Part shown: one piece after another, positions 37,930-52,135 of the stretch
How positions within the stretch are numbered: position 1 is the first letter of the stretch
Layout of the letters: every line of letters starts with the position of its first letter
From: Cruorifilaria tuberocauda
Lineage: Eukaryota > Nematoda > Chromadorea > Rhabditida > Onchocercidae
Reading direction: 5' to 3'
DNA: 64,000 nt
NCBI GenBank assembly: GCA_013365365.1
Contig: JABVXU010000172.1
Span: 1-64,000 of the forward strand
Notes under the pieces: model-generated
Database searches by the model: none
What the model was told of the DNA's origin: nothing
What the model saw: the letters and a program-made list of their open reading frames with translations, nothing else
Program-made: the position numbers and the translations under genes

Positions 37930-40515
37930 TCTTGCAATCACTTCATTGTTATCAATTCATTATGTCGAGATATATTTCCACATTCTACAATTCTACAATG
38001 TCCAGAAGAATCCATTATTAGTTCTTTTTTTCTGATTTATTCTCTTGAATTATTGACTGGTAAATGTACAGTTATTGTCAATAATAACATTTTGGTACAG
38101 TTAGTAACTCACTAGTTTTATTCCATTAAGTTTTCCTTTTTGATCTATATTGTTTAATCCATTAACAGTAATTTTGTGGTCCAGTTAGAGAGCATTTTTA
38201 TCAATTTTTTACACACAACTATCACTTTATCCGTTTATCATTTCCAGTTCAAGAATTTAAATTACAGTTGATGCAATATGCACTCCATTCATCATTATAT
38301 ATTATACAATTTTTGGAATTGATTTGTCATCAACCTTCTTACTTAATGCTTTCATTTTGCATTTTTTGTTGGAAATGAATTCAGAATTAAATAAAATGAA
38401 AAAATCTTGGTTTGGTTTTTGTCAAAACGATTGTAATGGCAAGTTCTATTTATTGTATGAAGATCTTAATTTTTTTTAAAAAACAGAAGTTCTTAGATTT
38501 GTAAATTTACTCTGGTATCAAATTTCTGAGAGACGTTATATAATTGGTTGAAAGGAAGATTTAGGGGAGTTTATTATTGCTGAAGATGAATTCAAGATGA
38601 TGCTATATGCTATTGATTACAAGTGACCTTGATTAGGTTACACAATTGTTACAATGATGTCAAGGTTTAAAGTGAATTTTAACGTCAGTTAAACTAGATT
38701 AAATTATGGGACTAACACTGCAGTTTTTTCACACCGTATGTCAAAACTGGAAGCGTCCCGGTCATTCATTCTATTAGCAGTAATTAGGTTCAGAAGATTA
38801 TTGAAGGAAATGAGAAAAAAATGAATCTATAGGTATTGCATTCGACTATCAAAATTCACTTGGAATTTTTATTCCTGAATTTATCAAATTAATGATTATC
38901 ATAAAATTGTGAGACATTAGTAGGTTCATAAAAAATGATCTGTCATTGTTCACATCAACAACAGATACCACTGTATGAATGATATCTTTGACTTTATTAG
39001 TGCTAAATTATTATTCTATCTTATCTTCCTTACACTTCTATATTATCGCTAAGAATCTTACCTTTCCTTCTCTCATAGACTGATATATGTTAGCAACAGA
39101 TACATACATATATTCCTTATATTTTATATAATTTACTCTTCTCGAACCCATCTGTGTTTGTTACTCGTAACATGTTAACCTTCATTGACATTCTTTGGCA
39201 GACAGATGAAGAGAGCTTGTTTTAGATGAGATTAAAGCAGAAATTGATAACATAGGACTTCACATTTCCATAATAAAGGACACTTTCAAAACAGATAGGT
39301 AGGAGTAGCACTGAAGAAGGAATAAGTGTGGGCGTGGGATGGATAATGATAATGATGACGGTGATGACAATAACGGTGATGACGATGATGATCGTATTGT
39401 CCAAATAAATAATGTAACTTGGTCGTTGGTCGATTGGTGGGTCCACTTCTGATATTGATTTCCACGATGGACGATGTACTGCGCAGACAGACAAAGACAC
39501 ATCACAGACACGTACACACGCTCACAGACAGCCCTCGTAGCATTAAGTAGAACACAGCTGTTTATGCTTTTGCATTATAATGGTCGGGTATAGGAAGTGA
39601 TACCTCCGCTTCCGCGATCACACAGCGCTCTCCATGCCATTTAGATGGGATCCACTCATTCCCACCCTCGGGATGGGGTGGTACTGTTCAAGTGTGAAGT
39701 TACTTCTATATCATCTACCCATTAAGCTTTTATTTTTCATAACTCTTTTTGAAATAAATTGATCGTCCGAGAATTGGGTCATATTTCTGATCATCATTTC
39801 CTAGTTTAATTTATTTTCTCTTCTTGCATTTTGTTACCTTCGGAACGTGGGAACCGATGGATTTATGTAGGGAGTCTCATGAAAAGCCTATGGTATCGCA
39901 GAGCTATGTTGTATCAAATGCAGATGTGAACCATTCTTGCGAAAGCTTTGTGATGTATTGTCGAGCCACCGTTTTAGGATTAGCATTACTAGATAGTAAT
40001 TCTAAAGTAAAAACTATAAATCATTGGATATTATTCACTGAAGTTTTTTATTGCTTCAAAAATCCCGTTTTGTTCTTTATATCCCATAAATTTTTAAGTA
40101 GTGAATTCCAATTCAGTGCAAAGGAATGAACCATTGCTTTTTCCTTCCTTTTCCATCTCTTATTAGTTACTCGTTTTTCTTCTTTCAGTCTACTTTTCAT
40201 TTTTAACATTATTTATCCGGTAAATTGTTAGCAGTATTTCAAGTTCGGGAATTTCGCTACATTATAAATGTTTATACAAGTTATTTGATTCAGTATTATT
40301 TCTAATACTTATCGAATTATTATTACTATTTTTATTTAGTATTTATTTTAATCATGCTAAAATTTGTTTGTCTTTCCGTAGAATATTATTGTCATGTATT
40401 TCAAATTATGCATTATATATACATATATTCGTTTATTGATTTAGTCATTTTTAGAATTTTTGTATTTATGCCTACTTTGTATTTACATACTCCACGTTGC
40501 TAATGCATAACTAGA
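37930..40515. other. Intergenic and lin-40 upstream region
   Basis: The cogc-7 3' UTR lies at the left; AAATAAAA near 38.39 kb is a candidate poly(A) signal. A GAT/GAC-rich simple-sequence stretch occurs at about 39338-39395 and a CA-rich one at about 39485-39530. A distinctly GC-richer island at 39590-39720 is probably lin-40 promoter or untranslated exon sequence. A 100-codon frame at 39824-40129 lacks an ATG start and any known motif. Confidence 0.5.
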
Positions 40516-43500
40516 ATGGCACAGAACATGTATCGAGTTGGAGGTAAAGTTTTAAATTTTGCAGCAAAATTCATTTGTAAACGTAGTTGTTTTATTTTTC
40601 ATTTTGTTTAATATGATATAATTGTGGATGACTAATCCATAATTGTATGTTTAAACATTTTTTAGATTTCGTCTATTTCGAAATTTCGAGTGCAGCTCCA
40701 TATCAAGTGCGAAAGATTGAAGAGTTGAATAAGGTGAGAGACATACTTGTTTTCGTCACATTGGTAATCTAATTTATATGTCTAACGGTTATGTCTTACA
40801 AGTTTATCTCAAAAAAAAAACATTGAACCGAACTGGCTTTTTGCAATAAGTCTTTTTTTTGTCCCATTATGTTATCATTGATTTCCAAATGACGTCAAAA
40901 GATTAATTTGAAAAAATAAGCTCTAATTTTTTCTTTTCAAAGCTTACATGATTTCCTGATCAGGTTAATGTTATTATTTATACTGGAAAATTTTTCAAAT
41001 ATTTGTCACTTTAAAATGATAAGGAGATTTTAGACACCATCGGGAAATGTGGAAGCGAAAGTGTCATGCTTCTGTCGACGACGTGATTTACCTACATCAT
41101 TGCTTAAAGTAGCTGATCGGGCAGAAAGAATTGGTGAGAAATTAGATTATGTATTATATGTTATGAGAGAACTTGATGTGTGTTCATAACATTTCTATAA
41201 ATTTATTTATTTAGATAAAGTGATAAATACACGGCGACGTCTTGTTATTACACCATCTGCTCCTGCCGGGGATGCAAGTGATGAATCGTCCGATGGGACG
41301 AAAAAAGCTGGCAAGTCTCAACCAATAATACTGTCGTGCCAGAAATCTTTTAAACTTTTATCCGATTTGTAGGAGAAAGAGAATAATTGATTATGTTTTG
41401 GGATATTTGAATTGCTTGAATAGTTCGTACAGTTATCACTGAAAGCATTCCAATAATCGACTTTCTAATTTTACTATTTACTTATTCTCAGTTATTTGGA
41501 ACTAATAGACTACAGTATATAATTAATTTGTACAGATGATGAAAGTTCACCCGAAAATGGTCAAGGAAGTAACCAGGAAGCTAAAGATGATGTTACTTCA
41601 GCGACTGATACTCGTGAAGGAAGCGATTCACCGAAGCCTATGTGCGTAGTAGATACCGGTGATGATGATGAGGAGATGGAATCTCAGAGTAAAAGTACTT
41701 TACTTTATTACTATTGGAAGAAATGTATTTCAATTATATTAAAGATGTATGTTTTGATTCTCAGCATGTTTCCATAAGTGTAGCACGCAATGCGAATGAA
41801 TCTTGTTTTCTATTGCTGAAAAGTCAATGTGATATTTATTCTATACTCTTAGATGTCAGAGAGGACGATGAAAAAGATAAAGACGGTGAGAAATCGAAGG
41901 AGGGTGGTTATGGTTTTGCGGGTCTTCCGAAAGGAGCTGAAAATTTGACGCCGAAGGAAAGACATGTATTAAGGTAGGATCTATGAGATGAAGAAGTGAA
42001 TTACAAATTTAGCAGTTTTTCAAAATTTGACGAGAGTTACAATTTATGCAATTTATGATAGTGATATAAGAAAAATTCGGTTGATAAGATTTTCTGCTTC
42101 TGGAGAGTTTATAATAATTACGGAAATCCAACGACAAAAATCGTCTGATTTTTAGGCAACATGAACTTTATCTTACCAGACAAGTTGAAGCACTTCCTGC
42201 AACGCATATTCGAGGCAAATGCAATGTAACATTATTGAGTGAAGTTGAAACTCCGGAGATGTACTTAGATCGTGATGTAAGTTTTGAGAGTTCTTAAGAG
42301 ATGAAAAAAAGGATTATATTGAAATGGTCTGAACTGGATTATTGTGTTTTTTTTAATATAAAAAGTAGATTAGAAGGGATTATTTTGTAGGATGCTTTCT
42401 TTTATTCGCTGGTATTTGATCCAACCGCAATGACATTACTGGCTGATAAAGGTGAAATAAGAGTTGGTGAAAAATATCAGTGTGATGTGCCTGATGATAT
42501 GGCGCCAGATGCAGTGGATGAAAATAAAGAGAATGGGTAAGTTTAAATAAGGTTTCTTTTAATTCATTTTTGTTTGACTAAAGTTGAATATAATTTTTTG
42601 ATTGGTATTGTCTATTAGTGTTATTCTTGACCATTAATTGTATGATGGTGTGGTTACAATTGTATACTAAATATTTAGGAAGTCTTCAGAAAATATTATT
42701 ATATTGAAAAAGGAGGGTATATTTCTGATATATTTTTTGAAAAATCAAACAGTAAAAGCAGAGTTCAGAAATTTGGTGATAGCTGAAGATGAAGATGATG
42801 AAGAAGCAGTTGTGACAACTTCAAAGCGCGAATTTCTTGTGTATCATCCACATCATAATTTAACAGATCGCGATATAGATCAATTCTTAATTGTCGCAAG
42901 GTATTTTTGTTATTGGAGTTAATTTATTTTAGGATTTGCAAATTAGCTATATATCTTTTATCTCATTTTTCTGATGCCATCACAACTTTTATATATCCAG
43001 GGCAGTTGGGACATTTTCACGTGCGTTGGATACGTCATCTTCGATGAAGCTACCTTCGTTACATATGACTGCAGCGGCTGCAAGTCGTGATGTTACTCTC
43101 TTCCATGCTATGGCTCTCTTACATCAAGCAAATTATGATATGGGACAAGTACATGTTTATATTACGTTCATTTGATCCACTCAGTGAATTTTTGAAATTT
43201 AATTTAGTTTTGAAGTATGAACAAAAGACAAGAAGACAATTCTATTAAGTAGTGATTTGAAGATTGGATTAGATTAATGTCTAAATAATGTTTCTCACTT
43301 TGTCTGGTCATTTAGTTTGGCGTGTCTTAGATATAATTTGTGTTGAAGAAGTAATTGTATATCAGTTTTGGATGATTCTACAGGAGTTGAATTAAAAGTT
43401 CCGACTGAAGAATTGAATAATAAATGAAATTAAGAGATGAAATGCTGATATTTATGAAATAAAATTTATAGTTAGTTCTAGGGAAAAAAGTTCTATCCAT

Positions 43501-46500
43501 TTCATTGATGAGGAATGCTTAATGCTTGATCAGAAGCTTATGAAACATATGGAAATATTTTGGGTAAACAGATAACGTGGAATGTTTAGAGAAGAATCTT
43601 GACTAACTCTTCTCTTGAACCTTACTGTTACTAATCTGTATGGATCATATCCATATTTATCTAAATAAAAAATTAATCAAATGGTGTATGTAAAAAGAAA
43701 ATAGCTCTTAAAAAAATCTCGGGTCCAAGGCTCAAATGGAATCATGCAAATGTTCCCATTCAGAAGTATTATAAGAGAAAACAATGCAAGGAAGGTATCA
43801 GATTATCAAATCTTATATTATTTTTGAGAATTCCTATAATTAGGGAATATTTATTCTTTTTTTCAGGCAGTGAAGTATCTGGTGCCGCCTCCTAGTAAAC
43901 AACATTACCCACTGGATGCAGACAAGACAACATCGCATAATACGGTTAGCTTAGGTGGACCGATATTATGTCGTGATCAAATGGAAGAGTGGTCAGCAGC
44001 GGAAGCCAATCTTTTTGAAGAAGCAGTAGAAAAATATGGGAAAGATTTCAGTGATATACGTGCCGATTATCTCCCATGGAAATCAATGCGGGATATTGTT
44101 GAATATTATTATATGTGGAAAACAACAAATCGTTATGTTGAAGTTAAAAAAAATAAGGCAGTCGAACAAGAAAGCAAATTAAAACAAGTTTACATACCTA
44201 ATTACAATAAACCAAATCCAAATTTGGTTGGACCACCGAATCCTAGTGGACAACCGATGAAAGGCACGTCGGCGTGTGAAAGTTGTCAAGTAGACGAATC
44301 AACTCAGTGGTATGCATGGGGTCCAGCGCATCTACAACTTCGTTTGTGTAGCATTTGTTGGTCCCAGTGGAAAAAATACGGTGGGCTGAAACGTGTTCAT
44401 GAATACGGTTTGTTATTTTGAATTTGAAAACTATTGTTTTAATTTTTTAAAAGGTTCATTTGAAATTTTATTAGCATATTATACGGGGCGGAGAAGTGTG
44501 GATGGGTAGAGCTAGAGATCTTCTCTTTTGTCTATTTCCTAACTAAAGGCAGAATCGTTTATGATATTTAATAATAATGGAGTACACTTAGAGCATATCA
44601 TGACCGTATCGTTTTCACAGCATACTTTTTCCAAAATTATCTTGACTAAAACGTTTATGACGAAGTAATTATATGAGCGAGAAATTTTGAATTGCGTCCT
44701 TTCAGAATCTTACGATCTTGATGGTGCAACAACGCAGGAATCAATGTCACAGCTTCAAGCGCAGTCTCAAAAACTAACATCTGCAGTTGCTGCTGCTAGT
44801 TTTATCAATCGGAATTCCGGATCAGCTGGTTCTACTACTTCGGTAAATAAAATTTCATTTTAACAGTTCGAGACAGCATGATTGTTTAATTTCGCAATCG
44901 ATTAAATTGAAAAAATCACAAATTTTGTGTTCTTGTCGACTTAAAGCACTTAAGCCTACGTAATGTAAAATTCATGTTTTCGAATTTACTCATATTTCAG
45001 ACAAGGAATGGAATTAACGGTCGATCCGGTAGCAGCCAAATGCTGGGGCGTCTACCATCCGGTCATTCACAGGCACAGCAAAAATTATCTGGAGCAGGAC
45101 ATTCGTCATCGGTGAAAACTAGAGTTGCATTCTATCTCAACACAACATTATCGATGCGAATTGCGCGAAGATTGGCTCCGAAATCGTTATTCAATATTCG
45201 ACGTTCAGCTCGGCGTCCTTTCTTGCCTATAAATGGGCATGCTATCAAACAGTTCTGTAAGTTATTTCATTAAATTTCAGAAATAGAGTTGCAGGTTTCA
45301 TAATTTTATCATGTATTAGCATCAATTTAGCACTAGATGATACTAACACATCTTTTATTCAAGTGCATGCGTCAAAATTATCGGATTATGCAATAACGAG
45401 AAGACATACTAATATAGCTGTTTACTTGCTATCTTTAAAAGTGATGTAAAGTTTAAAAGTTGATTTCCAATTCTATTTATTGTCGAATATTTATGGCATA
45501 TTTTTTCTAGAACTTTAATGTATACTTGGCAATTATGGAGTTGCTGGATATTCGGCAGTCTTTTACGATATTTTTAACATTTCTTTTTCGAAAATTTAAT
45601 CGGTTTTTTCAAAAATTTTTTTTGTTTTTATTGGTTTAATGTTGTTTCCCTAGGCACAACTCGACAACCATATGAAATAATCCGTGCAGCAAAGCAAATA
45701 AAGGCTAACAAACTTCCTGACGCTCTTATTGCCCAAATAGCTTCATCGATCATTGCCTCCAGTGCACAATTCACTCAGATAGGAACAGCAGTACCTAACG
45801 TTCAAAAACGACATGGAAATGACAAAGGAGGACCACCAATAAAAAGACAGGTCTCACTACCTCAAACTTTTTATTTTTTTTTCACAACTTCCTCAGACTT
45901 GAAATTAGGGCATTCTGGATGAATTCTCGATTTCTTTCTTTCAAATTGTTTGAATCAAATTTCCTCTACAAAGTGTTTTTCAATTCCTTGATTGCTTCAT
46001 AGCATGGTTCTTTTTTCTTTCTCAGAGTTGACTATAAATATGTGTACACAAGCGTAAATGCACCAAACATGCACTTAAATGGATTTAACTGTTCAGTTTA
46101 TCTGTTTCATTCTACATTTCATTTTATTGCACAATTTTGATTTTTTGCGAACAAATTTAGTTTGTAACGATGTCGAAAATTCCCTTTTGTTCTATGCTTT
46201 GCTGTTATCTAAAAAAGAACAGAAGTAAGATCTTAAGTGCGGAGTTTTAAATTTAGATCTTTTTTTTGTGCGTAAAGTCTGAGTTGCTTACTTTTCAGTA
46301 CATAGAGATGTGAAGGAAGGTTGGAGGTTGATGGTGAGTAAAGAGTAACTCTTCCGTTCTACTTAGTCTGACAATTATTTGGCAAGATTATTAGACAGAA
46401 TATTGTCTACTGTTGTGCATGAAAGTAAACCATTAGGTTTAAGATTTTAATATATGAAGCTTTATTAATTATGGAAAATTTTAAGGAATATATCAAGTGT

Positions 46501-48886
46501 TGAAGATTAATGTAATAGAACTATTTCAGTTATTTTCTGAACAAAAGAAATATTTGGTAATTTTATTGTTTTATTTTATCATTCTCGTTTCTTCTTTTTC
46601 ATTTCGGAGAGGAAAGATATTCATGCCGGAAAGGATCAAATGAAAATTGGAATCAGGAATTAAAATGTCTTTGAATATTTTTTCAAGGCACTATCGGCCT
46701 CAATCTTGCATCGATTAACGCCTAAAATTGCATTTAATTGAACTTAAAAATGTATCCCACAGCTCAAATTTTATAGATAATTTTATGACTAAATTTTTTC
46801 ATATATATGTATAGGACTTTATTAACTATAGCAAGCATTGTATGGATTGGTACAAGGCATTGTTCCGTAGTATTATACTCGATGTATTAAGTACAGTTAG
46901 TATGCCGATTTTCTGATGCAGAACCTCATGGATTAGTTTTAAAGAGTATGGATATAGATGGAAATAAGTCGTAAGAATACTATCACGGATTTCATAAATA
47001 TTGGTTTTTTAGTTCTCGTTTCGTTTTCTTATTGCAGCATTTGCAACAAACGGTAGCGCAAACGCAGCAGCAAAATGCTATTCATTTGGTAACTACTGGA
47101 TCCGTTGGTACCACTCATACTCACTATCATCATCCCACAGTAGTATCAATTGCAACACCTGGAGTAACACCACCACCATCACTATCGGCAGCACCATCAC
47201 TACCTCTACCGGCAGCAGCACCACCATCACTACCACCTCCACCACCACCACCAACACTACCACCACCCCCCCCACCACCACCATCACCACCGCCATCATT
47301 ACCGTCACTTCCATCGTCACAATTAGCATCACAACCATTACAGTCACCATTGCAAGCACAGATAGCTGCAGTTCATTCCGGTGCACATATTACCAACACG
47401 ATTGTAACAAAACCATCATTAAATCCAAGTAAACTTGTTTGCACCACCATTCGTAATCAGCAATCACACTTAGGTCATGTCACTGGTGCAGCAACTGCAA
47501 TGCATAACTTTGCACATGAAGTAAATAAACCAATAGCTGCAGTAACACCATTATCACTTTCTACTTCTGTTCTTGTGCCACCAACTATCGCTGCTGTTAA
47601 CCCGGCTCTTTTCGCCGCAACAATACAGCAGCAACAACAACAACAAGTACCACAGCTGCAGGCAGTGGCAACAGTTGCACGAGCGTCAACAACCACTTCG
47701 GCACCACAATCTCAAGTTCAGCAACCAGCACTTCTGATTGGTATCGATACGATAGCACACGATAAAAAAACTGCCACAGCGACCGGTTCCGTATTGGCAA
47801 CCGTGGGTACTTCCAGAAAGAAAAACTTTCAACCGGATAGTCGATGGAGTGGTTTGGATGAAAAACTTTTATTCCTCGCTGGACCACGATTAAAGTAAGT
47901 AAAATGCTAAGTCTGGTAGAAACTAATTAATAAAATCAGGAATCGATATAGAGATGAAATTTTCATAATGGGAGATTGAGAATATCATATATCAACAAAT
48001 ACATTCGTTAAGTTGCAGTGCAGTTCTCGAAAGTTTTTCCGAACAAAATTTTGGAGCATAATTTGGATATATGAAAAAATGAAATTACCTGAGAATTCAT
48101 TAATTTGAGGTTTTGTTCAGAGATCTCGTTGCATTGTGAGATTTCACCGTTGTGGTATCACAGGATGTATGAGTAGATGGGTGGAAATTTTTGACCAATA
48201 CTTCAAAATATTTTTATAGCGAAACTATTAATCGTACTGGTTACCAAAGCACTTCTCATGCATGCCTTTTTTCTTGGTATATTGCTCTTTTAGAAAAATT
48301 TTATGAACTACATAATGAAATCTCTGAAAATTTTAAGTATGATATTATTCGGAGTTTAGCTTCATGCATGTTGCACATTTGTTCTTCATTATTTTTTTGA
48401 ATATTTTCAACTCTAACAAAATTAGAAATGTCGATGGGGCCATACGTTTCGTTTCCTAAAATAGACTCAAATATCAGTAATTCTACTATTACAAATGATG
48501 ATTCCAGTGATGCCATTTACTTGATCTTAATCAGCGAAAATTGGAAAGGTTTCGTCTTAACTCAATGATCAGAAATATGATTTTTTCCTTCTCTGTATTT
48601 ATTTATGGATTTCACCTATTTCTAGTGAAACTGAGAAATTTTACGCCATTATGATTTGTAATGTTAAACTGAAAAGTTTAAATGCGAAATTACAACATTA
48701 TTGAATAAATTAATTATTAAAAGGGTATTTATTTTGTTGGTTTACATTTTTCTTTTTTCTTCTTTTAGGATATTGCGTAGACGAATTTGTCCGAAGAAAA
48801 TTGGTCGTCGTATCGCGTTGCACCCATGTCGAAGTAGTGATTTTGTCACCAAACATTGGCCTAATTTGCAGGGTTTTTTCATTTGA
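40516..48886 (+). CDS. lin-40: Metastasis-associated protein MTA/LIN-40, NuRD subunit
   Basis: Scaffold of the NuRD histone deacetylase/remodelling complex. Exons: 40516-40543, 40666-40733, 41034-41133, 41215-41310, 41536-41688, 41853-41973, 42156-42276, 42391-42536, 42769-42900, 43001-43148, 43867-44407, 44706-44842, 45001-45256, 45654-45850, 47038-47894, 48769-48886; about 1072 residues, in phase throughout. Order: BAH domain ([21 protein letters not shown]), acidic insert, [24 protein letters not shown]2 (GEIRVG to RALD), SANT at about 410-462 ([23 protein letters not shown]), [14 protein letters not shown], and a GATA-type zinc finger (C-x2-C-x20-C-x2-C, about residues 508-535). [20 protein letters not shown] then matches the RBBP4-binding motif of MTA proteins. 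The intron 41311-41535 starts GCAAGT; GC-AG splicing is needed to keep frame. An in-frame alternative acceptor at 42679 would add 30 residues. A CTAG acceptor directly precedes the ATG, suggesting trans-splicing. Confidence 0.95.
47160..47345 (+). repeat. Poly-proline (CCA)n coding repeat in lin-40
   Basis: CCA/CCT/CCC-rich imperfect triplet repeat encoding long Pro runs with scattered Ser, Leu and Ala. A short CAG/CAA run (poly-Gln) follows at about 47628-47646 in the same exon. The reading frame stays open, so the tract is translated. Trinucleotide slippage makes length variation likely. Confidence 0.9.
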
Positions 48887-51800
48887 TATACGTATGGTGG
48901 TATTGATAGTATAAGAAATATTATAAAAGCAGATTTTTTTCTGAAGTTTAAGCTTAAATTTAGACTATAATTATGAATTTTGATCGTTTTAAATTATTTC
49001 TAACAAATTTTTTATGGTATATTTATTGTATGTTCTTAATTTTATCCTCCATATGTTTTATCATGTATGTATGTATTTGTGTGTGTATATATATGTGCGT
49101 GTGTGTGATTGTTTGAATTTTATTTTTTACAACAGTGGAAAAGTTCTTATTGTTATAAGCCATGGACTGTTCCAATATCTCATGACACATTGATGCAGCT
49201 AATTATAGTTATACATAATGTTTAAATATCTGAGCAACTTGGTTAGTAATCAGTTTAAAAAATTTTGATTCACTAAAATGTCGTGGTAAACTATTTGAAA
49301 ATTCTTTAAAAAGTGGCATAATTGCAATAATATACCGCTTAACATAATCGATCAGATTAAATTTTCCTACTTCATTATCAAATTCGCAGATATTTGAAAG
49401 CCATCATACACTTAAAAATTTAATCGATTTGTAGGACTCTGATTCCAAATAACTGCTTGTATCTAATTTTTGTTTATCTATCTTCTTTATTTATAACTTT
49501 TCCCTTTTGTTTTAAATTTAGCATTTTTCAGGGGAATTTTTTATACAAAGTTCATACAACAATTTTTTTTTGTTGGACTCAATATCTTTTTTCAAACTTT
49601 GCTTGGCTCTTTTTTCTCTGTAATGGCATTTATTCTTCCTACTCGAAGAATTAACTTATTTTTCTATATTTAAAGAAAAAAGAAGAGTTATTTTATAATT
49701 TTATATTGTAGAATCTCCCCTCAGTCCATTCAATTTTGTTGTGTTTTTCATACCAGTTTTATTGTTGCATGTTAGTGTATCATTGTTTTATTCACTGTTC
49801 AATATTTGCAGAAATTTTTTGAATTTTATTATGTATCAATTTGAAATAATTTGCTTACATGGTTAATTTGGTGTTTTTTGAGAAATCGTTAGGCGATAGT
49901 ATTCTTTGTTTGCATACGATTTCATCCATGGTATAATTGACTCAAAATCATTTTAATTTACAAGCAGTGCTTTTGTTATAATCTCATTTCATCTATTTCA
50001 AATTTTCGGTGTTTTCCCATCAATTTGTCACTTATGCCCTATGACATTATGTTTTGCTAACTGCGACGTTGAAAACTGATTGGACACTGTATCAATACTG
50101 TTTATTCTTATAAAAATTAAGAAAAAGAAAATTGCGTAAGATCGATATTGCCTTTTTACATAAAATTTTATGAACGAAAATTTTTTCATGACGTTGAAAT
50201 AATTTTGTGTAGTTTGCGGAATTTATCAATAACTTTTCTCATCAATGCAAATATATCCTTCCAACGATTACAAGATAATCGATTTTTTTGGCTGATTTAA
50301 AATAATGCAAAATCAGTTGGATGGATGGTGTGAAAATTATAAGTGGTTATCGCTGTGTTGCACGCATGAGGTAAACTAAGTGTTTGGTTAAATCCATTCA
50401 ATATCCGGCCTATATCACTTGAAATGTGGTAGCAAGTGTGTTATATGTATAATTCTATGTAATCTATGTAACTAAATTCTAATAATTAGGAGTGGATTCA
50501 TTTCGTTTCGAGTTAATCAGATTTCGATTCAATAACTCAGCTTTGGCCCACAATATTCAACCAATTATCATCAATTTTAATGTTCAATTTAAAATTTAAC
50601 AGCAATGAAAATTCGTATGAGATTATGTCATTCGGAGATTACTTATGCAATCTTTTTTGCAAAGAATGAAAAAATTTTATGTAGGGTTATATGTACATTG
50701 AGAAGTGAGCAATAAGTATTCAAGAGATGAGATAAAATAATTATTTAGAAAATGAAGAAAATTACAGGCAGCGGTATGAATTGCTTTTGCATTATTTCTA
50801 ACTTAACGGACATGAGCCTTTCAGATCAACTTGCATCGCAAGATAAAATTATATGTATGTCATATTTAAAAGCATACTTCATTTAATTTTTGACTGTTTC
50901 AACAATTCCGATCTGCAAAAAAGTCATAATTTCATGTTGTATAAACTATCGATGGTACAATATCAACTACTAATCTGTGATTCATGTTTAGGAAAATCTG
51001 TTTCATCTAAAATTGTTGAAACCGAAATGTACAAAAGCATATTTCTTTTGTCTTCTTTGACATTATAGCAATCTACTTCATAAACTATTCGAAATAATCA
51101 AAAAAATAAAAATTCCGTTAATGTGTATTAAATAAATCAAGTAAAGCCACGACAGCAGAGCCAAGCTACTCACCATTCCCGCATTATTTTTTACAAATTG
51201 AACAACAATCCATAATTATAAGTTTCGAGGAGACTAGAAAATTTTGTTTAGAAGCTTTTAGACAGTTTTTAAACTCCCGTTTTCCATACATCCGATTTTT
51301 GGTTTTCCTGAAAGATATTATAAGCTGGAACAACTTGAATTATTTATTATTTTTAATGTTAATTGGAAGTAATAAAGTGTTCATCCTGAATAAATCCTAT
51401 ATTTCCGTTTTTTACTTCTCCAATATTAAAATAACTTATCTGTAGATAGGACACTAAGTTTCCGTAAAACAAAAAAAAGACAAAGTACAAATTGCGGGTT
51501 TTTCTTAAAGCATTCACTTTAGCAATCGATTTCATCAATGAGTAATAATGAATTTTGAAAAAAATATTTAATTGAAAGTATCATTGTGATATAAAATAAA
51601 TGAAATGCATGATAGGAAATCTGAATTTTTGATTCACATAGTGCTTTCAATGGTTACTTGGACCAAAAGTACAACATTAGAATCAATCAATAATGCTATA
51701 TTGTTAAGTATTATTATTTTCTATTTTGCTATCAATATAGTAATGATTTTTGAATGCTTTATAAAAAATTCAGATATATTTTATTACTAATAATAGCAAG

Positions 51801-52135
51801 TGTATTACTCACTTTGACCACAATAACATTAGTTTTTTTATTACAATGGCAAAATAAATCGTATGACATCGACAGTGTACGTTTTCTGAAAACGTTGAAT
51901 TGATGAAATTAAATATGGAAAAAGAAGCGTTGTAACTTCGTTATCTAAAATAGACTTAATTTTGACTTCAGAATACGTTTTAAATTTATGGATTTTGCAT
52001 TATTGTACCCATTTAAAGGTAATATCATTGATCTGAAACGATGGCTATTAATCTGACCTTAAAAACTAATCACAGATGGTTGATTTTATTTACTTTTTTA
52101 ATTACGAAATTAAACATCAGTAAAATGTGAAATGA
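48887..52135. other. AT-rich intergenic DNA
   Basis: Region between the lin-40 stop and the receptor gene. Apart from a TG/TA microsatellite near 49.08 kb and T-rich stretches at 49.45-49.62 kb, I see no repeat family, RNA gene or domain. The longest open frames are about 60-70 codons and hydrophobic/AT-driven. Confidence 0.65.
49065..49107. repeat. TG/TA microsatellite
   Basis: Alternating TATG, TGTG and TATA units over about 43 nt in the 3' flank of lin-40. Confidence 0.85.

Noticed and set aside
39824..40129. 101-codon plus-strand frame as an alternative first lin-40 exon
   Set aside because: It starts at TTG, lacks a clear donor, and the MTA N terminus is fully accounted for by the ATG at 40516.
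47093..47887. Several minus-strand frames of 70-97 codons rich in Val, Met and Cys
   Set aside because: Mirror readings of the CCA/CAG triplet repeats in the lin-40 exon.
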